A program made the translations under genes and the position numbers. Shown here one piece after another: positions 28,749-32,804 of a stretch of DNA of 32,804 bases. Numbering within the stretch: the stretch's first letter is position 1; the number at the start of each line of letters is the position of its first letter. This DNA is from Hydrogenophaga sp. (GTDB taxonomy: Bacteria; Pseudomonadota; Gammaproteobacteria; Burkholderiales; Burkholderiaceae_C): the NCBI GenBank assembly GCA_018993155.1, contig JAGKSX010000128.1:1-32804 (forward strand), in the 5' to 3' direction. The notes beneath the pieces are model-generated. The model was not told where the DNA came from, searched no databases, and was given only the letters and a program-made list of their open reading frames with translations.

Positions 28749-31025
28749 ATGTCGGCCAACCCACCGTCCATCGACACGACCACCGCCTCGGTGGCGGTGC
28801 GCGTGCTGTGCGCCTTCGCGGCCAAGGCGGGCGACCTGGACCTGCGCTTCACGCCCTCACCCAGCGCGCAGGACGGCATCGCCGGCCACGCCACCGTGAC
28901 CGCGCGGCGCGCGGCGGGCTACCAGCGCGAGGTGCCGCTGAGCGCGCGCTTCGGGGAGTTGCGGGTGCAGGGCCGGGCCGATGGCTTCGACCCGGCGGTG
29001 CCGCGGCTGGAGGAGATCAAGACGCACCGGGGCGATGCCGCGCGCATCCCCGACAACCACCGCGAACTGCACTGGGCGCAGGCGCGGGTCTACGGCTGGA
29101 TGCTGTGCGAACAACACGCGCTGGAGCGCATCGAACTCGCGCTGGTCTACTTCAACATCGACACCGGGCAGGAGACGGTGCTGCCCGTCTGGCACAGCGC
29201 GGTGGAGCTCAAGGCCTTCTTCGAAACGCTGTGCGCGCGCTACGCGGGCTGGGCGCGAGCCGAGCTGGCGCACCGCGCCGCGCGCGATGAGGCGCTGCGC
29301 GCGCTGGGCTTTCCGTTCGAGGGCTTCCGGCCCGGGCAACGCGAACTGGCCGCCGCCGTCTACCGCTGCCACGGCGCCGGGCGCCACCTGCTCGCGCAGG
29401 CGCCCACGGGCATCGGCAAGACCATGGCCACGCTGTTCGCGGCCCTGCGCGCCGCGCCCGCCCAGGGCACGCACAAGCTCTTCTACCTGACCGCCAAGAC
29501 GCCCGGGCGCCAGCTCGCGCTGCACGCCCTGCAGCGCATGAAGGCGCAGCCGCTGCGCGTGCTCGAACTGGTCGCGCGCGACAAGGCCTGCGAGCACCCG
29601 GACAAGGCCTGCCACGGCGAGTCCTGCCCACTCGCACGCGGCTTCTACGACCGCCTGCCGGCCGCGCGCGAGGCCGCCGCGCAGGCGGGCTGGCTCGACA
29701 AGGCCGCACTGCGCGAGATCGCCCTGCGCCACGAGGTCTGCCCGTACTACCTGGGCCAGGACCTGCTGCGCTGGAGCGACGTGGTGGTGGGCGACTTCAA
29801 CCACTTCTTCGACCTCAGCGCGCACGCCTGGTCGCTCACGGTGGGCGACGGGCTGCGCGTGGGCCTGCTGGTGGACGAGGCACACAACCTGATCGAACGC
29901 GCGCGGCTCATGTACAGCGCCGAGCTGCGCCCCGCCGCCTTCCAGGCCGTGCGCAAGGGCGCACCGGCCGCGCTGAAGAAGACCATGGACCGGTTGCAGC
30001 GCCCCTGGAGCGCGCTGGCGCGCCTGCAGACGCAGGACCACACGGTGCTGCCCGAACTGCCGGGTGCGTTCATCGAGGCGCTGCAACACCACAGCGCGGC
30101 GCTGTCGGACCACCTCGCGCTCGAGCCCGAGGGCAGCGGCGCGGCCGGCCTGCAGGACTGGCTGTTCGAGGTGCAGCGCTTCCTGCGCGTGGCCGAGGTG
30201 TTCGCCGACCATTCGCTGGTGGACCTCACGCCCCCGCCGCGCGCGGCCGGCCGCGCGCGCCAGCCGGTGCTGAACATCCGCAACCTCGACCCCGGGCCGC
30301 TGCTGCAGCCGCGCTGGCAGGCCGCGCACAGCGCCACGCTGTTCTCGGCCACGCTCAGCCCCATGGCCTACGTTGGCGACCTGCTCGGCCTGCCGCAAGA
30401 CACCGCGCGCCTGACCGTGCCCTCACCCTTCGATGCCTCGCAGCTGCAGGTGCGCGTGACGCCGAACCTCTCCACCCGCTACGCCGACCGCGCCGCCTCG
30501 CTCGACCAATTGGTCGAGGTCATGGCCGACCAGTACGCCCAGCGGCCCGGCAACTACCTCGCCTTCTTCAGCAGCTTCGACTACCTGCAGCAGGCGCTGC
30601 AACGCCTGCAGGCCACGCACCCGGCGCTGCCGGCGTGGGCGCAGTCACGCGGCATGGGCGAACCCGAGCGCGAGGCCTTCGTCGCGCGCTTCACCGAAGA
30701 CAGCCAGGGCATCGGCTTCGCGGTGCTGGGTGGTGCGTTCGGAGAAGGCATCGACCTGCCTGGGCAGCGCCTCATCGGCGCCTTCATCGCCACCCTGGGC
30801 CTGCCGCAGCTCAACCCGGTGACCGAACAATTGCGCGCGCGGCTGCAGGCGCGTTTCGGCCAGGGCTACGACTACGCCTACCTGTTCCCCGGCCTGCAGA
30901 AGGTGGTGCAGGCGGCCGGCCGCGTCATCCGCGGGCCGGACGACCAAGGCGTGGTGGTGCTGATGGACGAGCGCTTCGGCCGGCCGGAGGTGCGGCGCTG
31001 GCTGCCCGCGTGGTGGGGCTTGTGA
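28749..31025 (+). CDS. PD-(D/E)XK nuclease-DinG/XPD-type helicase fusion
   Basis: A 758-residue protein. The N-terminal domain (1-170) has a Cas4/RecB-like nuclease signature: GRADG (D78), EEIK (E89, K91) and QARVYGWML (Q111, Y115). The helicase part follows: Walker A APTGIGKT (218-225), four cysteines at 281, 288, 293 and 331 that fit an XPD-type 4Fe-4S cluster, DEAH (376-379) and motif VI QAAGRVIR (721-728). The architecture matches Rad3/XPD-related nuclease-helicases of bacteria; the role in DNA repair or R-loop/phage defence is unknown. The ATG at 28749 is chosen; an ATG at 28739 is out of frame. Confidence 0.88.
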   Translation: MSANPPSIDTTTASVAVRVLCAFAAKAGDLDLRFTPSPSAQDGIAGHATVTARRAAGYQREVPLSARFGELRVQGRADGFDPAVPRLEEIKTHRGDAARIPDNHRELHWAQARVYGWMLCEQHALERIELALVYFNIDTGQETVLPVWHSAVELKAFFETLCARYAGWARAELAHRAARDEALRALGFPFEGFRPGQRELAAAVYRCHGAGRHLLAQAPTGIGKTMATLFAALRAAPAQGTHKLFYLTAKTPGRQLALHALQRMKAQPLRVLELVARDKACEHPDKACHGESCPLARGFYDRLPAAREAAAQAGWLDKAALREIALRHEVCPYYLGQDLLRWSDVVVGDFNHFFDLSAHAWSLTVGDGLRVGLLVDEAHNLIERARLMYSAELRPAAFQAVRKGAPAALKKTMDRLQRPWSALARLQTQDHTVLPELPGAFIEALQHHSAALSDHLALEPEGSGAAGLQDWLFEVQRFLRVAEVFADHSLVDLTPPPRAAGRARQPVLNIRNLDPGPLLQPRWQAAHSATLFSATLSPMAYVGDLLGLPQDTARLTVPSPFDASQLQVRVTPNLSTRYADRAASLDQLVEVMADQYAQRPGNYLAFFSSFDYLQQALQRLQATHPALPAWAQSRGMGEPEREAFVARFTEDSQGIGFAVLGGAFGEGIDLPGQRLIGAFIATLGLPQLNPVTEQLRARLQARFGQGYDYAYLFPGLQKVVQAAGRVIRGPDDQGVVVLMDERFGRPEVRRWLPAWWGL

Positions 31026-31034
31026 GCGCGCGGC

Positions 31035-32351
31035 TCAGCCGTCGACCTCGGCCGCCACTTGCGCCTCGGGCTCGGGCAGGCGCGTGATGAGCACCTGGTC
31101 GATGCGACGCCCGTCGAGCACCAGCACCTCGAAGCGCCAGCCGGCGCAGTCCACGTGCTCGCGCCGGCCCAGCAGGTCGCCCGCCACCGTCTGCATCAGA
31201 CCGGCCACGGTGTTGTAGCGCCCCTTGTCCTCGTCGGGCAGCTCGTCGATGGCCAGGCGCGACTTCAGCTCGGCCACGGGCATCGCGCCGTCCACCAGCC
31301 AGGCGCCGTCCTCGCGCCGCGTGGCCCAGGCGTCCACGGCGGTGCGCGGCGAAAGCTCGCCGGTGATGGCTTCCAGCATGTCCAGCGGCGTGAGCAGGCC
31401 CTGTACCACGCCGTATTCGTCGACCACGAACACCATGCGCGTCGCGCGCTCACGGAACTGCTCCAGCAGCTCCATGCCGCTGAGCGTCTCGGGCACGAAC
31501 ACGGCCGGCAGCACGTGGCGCATCAAGGGCTCGTTGTTGCCCTCGGCTTGGAGTGCGAGCATGCGGGGCAGGTGGATCACACCGACCACGTCCTCCAGCC
31601 CACCACGGCACACCGGGTACCAGGAATGGCCGGTGGTCCAGGCCTTCTGCACCGCCACGTCGATGCGGTCCTCGGCGTCGAGCCATTCGATCTCCGAGTG
31701 CGGCACCATGATGGAGGTGAGCTGGCGGTCGTCGAGCAGGAACACGTTGCGCACCATCTGGTGCTCGTGCTCCTCGATGATGCCGGCGTCCACGCCTTCC
31801 TCCAGGCTGGCGTTGATTTCCTCTTCGGTCACGTGCTGCACGGCGTTGGTGTCGATGCGCAGCAGCTTGAGCACCCACTGCGTGGTGTGCGTGAGCAGCC
31901 ACACGAAAGGCTTGGCGGCCTGGGCCACGAAGGCCATGGGGCGCGAGACCCAGCGCGAGACGGCCTCCGGGTAGAGCTGGCCGATGCGCTTGGGCACCAG
32001 CTCGCCGAACACGATGGTAATGAAGGTGATGACCACCACCACGATCGCGGTGGCCATCACGCTCGCCGTGGCTTCCGTCAGGCCCCATGCCACGAGCTGG
32101 CGGCCCAGGTCGTCGCTGAACGCGGCTTCCCCCACGATGCCGTTGAGCATGCCGATGGAGGTGATGCCGACTTGCACCGAAGAGAGAAACTGCGTGGGAT
32201 TGTCCAGCAGCTGGAGCGCGGTGACCGAGCCCTTGTCGCCGGCCTCGGCCATGGCCGTGAGCCGCGCCTTGCGGCTGGATGCCAGGGCCAGCTCGGACAT
32301 GGCGAACGCCCCGTTGAGCAGCGTCAGAAAAACAATGAGGAGGGTGTCCAT
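31035..32351 (-). CDS. CNNM/CorC-type (DUF21-CBS-HlyC) membrane protein
   Basis: A 438-residue inner-membrane protein: DUF21/CNNM domain with four or so hydrophobic segments ([23 protein letters not shown] at the start, [25 protein letters not shown]), a tandem CBS pair ([15 protein letters not shown].. to ..[16 protein letters not shown]) and a C-terminal CorC_HlyC domain ([17 protein letters not shown]). The family is linked to Mg/Co transport. The start at 32351 is required for the first membrane segment. It is divergent from apaH over 9 bp and convergent with the helicase gene (9 bp). Confidence 0.92.
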   Translation of the reverse strand: MDTLLIVFLTLLNGAFAMSELALASSRKARLTAMAEAGDKGSVTALQLLDNPTQFLSSVQVGITSIGMLNGIVGEAAFSDDLGRQLVAWGLTEATASVMATAIVVVVITFITIVFGELVPKRIGQLYPEAVSRWVSRPMAFVAQAAKPFVWLLTHTTQWVLKLLRIDTNAVQHVTEEEINASLEEGVDAGIIEEHEHQMVRNVFLLDDRQLTSIMVPHSEIEWLDAEDRIDVAVQKAWTTGHSWYPVCRGGLEDVVGVIHLPRMLALQAEGNNEPLMRHVLPAVFVPETLSGMELLEQFRERATRMVFVVDEYGVVQGLLTPLDMLEAITGELSPRTAVDAWATRREDGAWLVDGAMPVAELKSRLAIDELPDEDKGRYNTVAGLMQTVAGDLLGRREHVDCAGWRFEVLVLDGRRIDQVLITRLPEPEAQVAAEVDG

Positions 32352-32360
32352 AATCGGCCA

Positions 32361-32804
32361 ATGGCACTTTACATGATCGGGGATGTGCAGGGCTGCGACG
32401 CGGCGCTCGGCCGCCTGCTCGACGACATCGGTTTCTCACCCAGCCGCGACACGCTGTACCTGCTCGGCGACCTCGTGAACCGCGGGCCGGCCTCGCTGGC
32501 CGTGCTGCGCCGGCTGATCTCGCTCGACGGCGCGGCGCACTGCCTGCTCGGCAACCACGACCTGCACCTGCTGGCCACGGCGCACGGCGTGCGCAAGCCG
32601 CACCGCAGCGACACGGTGGGCGACATCCTCGCCGCGCCTGACCGCGAGGCCCTGCTCGACTGGCTGCGCGCGCGGCCCATGGCGCTGTTCGAACACGGCT
32701 GGCTGATGGTCCACGCGGGCGTGCTGCCGCAATGGGATGTGGCCGGCACGCTGGCGCTGGCCGGCGAGCTGCAGGCCGTGCTGCGCAGCGCCGACTGGAC
32801 CGGC
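32361..32804 (+). CDS. apaH: ApaH, symmetrical diadenosine tetraphosphatase (partial, cut by window end)
   Basis: First 148 residues of a PPP-family phosphatase that hydrolyses Ap4A to ADP. The N-terminus [16 protein letters not shown] has the GDxQG motif (7-11, Q where many have H), followed by GDLVNRG (36-42), GNHDLHLLA (64-72) and WLMVHAG. The reading frame is open to the last base, so the 3' part lies outside the window. The start is 10 bases from the divergent membrane-protein start. Confidence 0.95.
   Translation, partial: MALYMIGDVQGCDAALGRLLDDIGFSPSRDTLYLLGDLVNRGPASLAVLRRLISLDGAAHCLLGNHDLHLLATAHGVRKPHRSDTVGDILAAPDREALLDWLRARPMALFEHGWLMVHAGVLPQWDVAGTLALAGELQAVLRSADWTG

Overview
The window looks like chromosomal DNA of a sulfur-oxidising betaproteobacterium, most likely in the Comamonadaceae near Hydrogenophaga or Acidovorax (inference). 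The reasons are the very high GC content and strongly GC-ending codons, the soxCD-(cyt c)-YZAXB gene order, the cytX/thiD/thiOSGE thiamine block, and a family of GC-rich multi-hairpin intergenic repeats. I saw no rRNA, tRNA, CRISPR or prophage genes. No gene-free stretch exceeds 300 bases.

Left part (1-9102): a thiosulfate-oxidation cluster runs on the minus strand: soxC, soxD, a small cytochrome c, soxY, soxZ, soxA, soxX, soxB. SoxXA and SoxB load and hydrolyse sulfur carried on the SoxY Cys in SoxYZ, SoxCD oxidises the sulfane sulfur, and the small cytochrome probably takes electrons. Divergent from soxC lie a small cytochrome c and an FccB/SoxF-type flavoprotein, a sulfide-oxidising pair, closed by a strong terminator. 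soxR, soxS, soxV and soxW are not in the window.

Middle (9128-15553): an exported alpha/beta hydrolase, then a TPP riboswitch in front of cytX, followed by thiO-thiS-thiG-thiE on the plus strand. thiD sits inside this array on the opposite strand.

15555-20546: mostly household or orphan genes: a MOSC protein, a glycine-zipper lipoprotein, two tandem paralogues that look like the toxin-binding domain of Xre/MbcA/ParS antitoxins but have no toxin beside them, slyX, a flavin-reductase-like protein and a crotonase.

The most notable region is 19806-22254. An ECF41-type sigma factor with its SnoaL-like C-terminal domain lies next to its expected target operon, a carboxymuconolactone-decarboxylase-like protein plus an NmrA-like epimerase. 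Both the sigma gene and the target operon carry an exact TGTCACA-N16-CGTC promoter. A 266-bp palindromic MITE-like element flanked by TA has inserted between them. It begins 4 bp upstream of the target -35 element and has replaced the sigma stop codon, adding 30 residues just after the regulatory NPDKL motif.

Right part (22264-32804): a Rieske oxygenase alpha-subunit homologue, a lipid-kinase-like protein coupled to a metallophosphoesterase, a thioredoxin-reductase-like flavoprotein overlapping an Rrf2 regulator, a GNAT acetyltransferase coupled to an Mpo1-like membrane protein, a divergent pair made of a putative PD-(D/E)XK protein and a nuclease-helicase fusion, a CNNM/CorC-type membrane protein and the start of apaH, which is cut by the window end.
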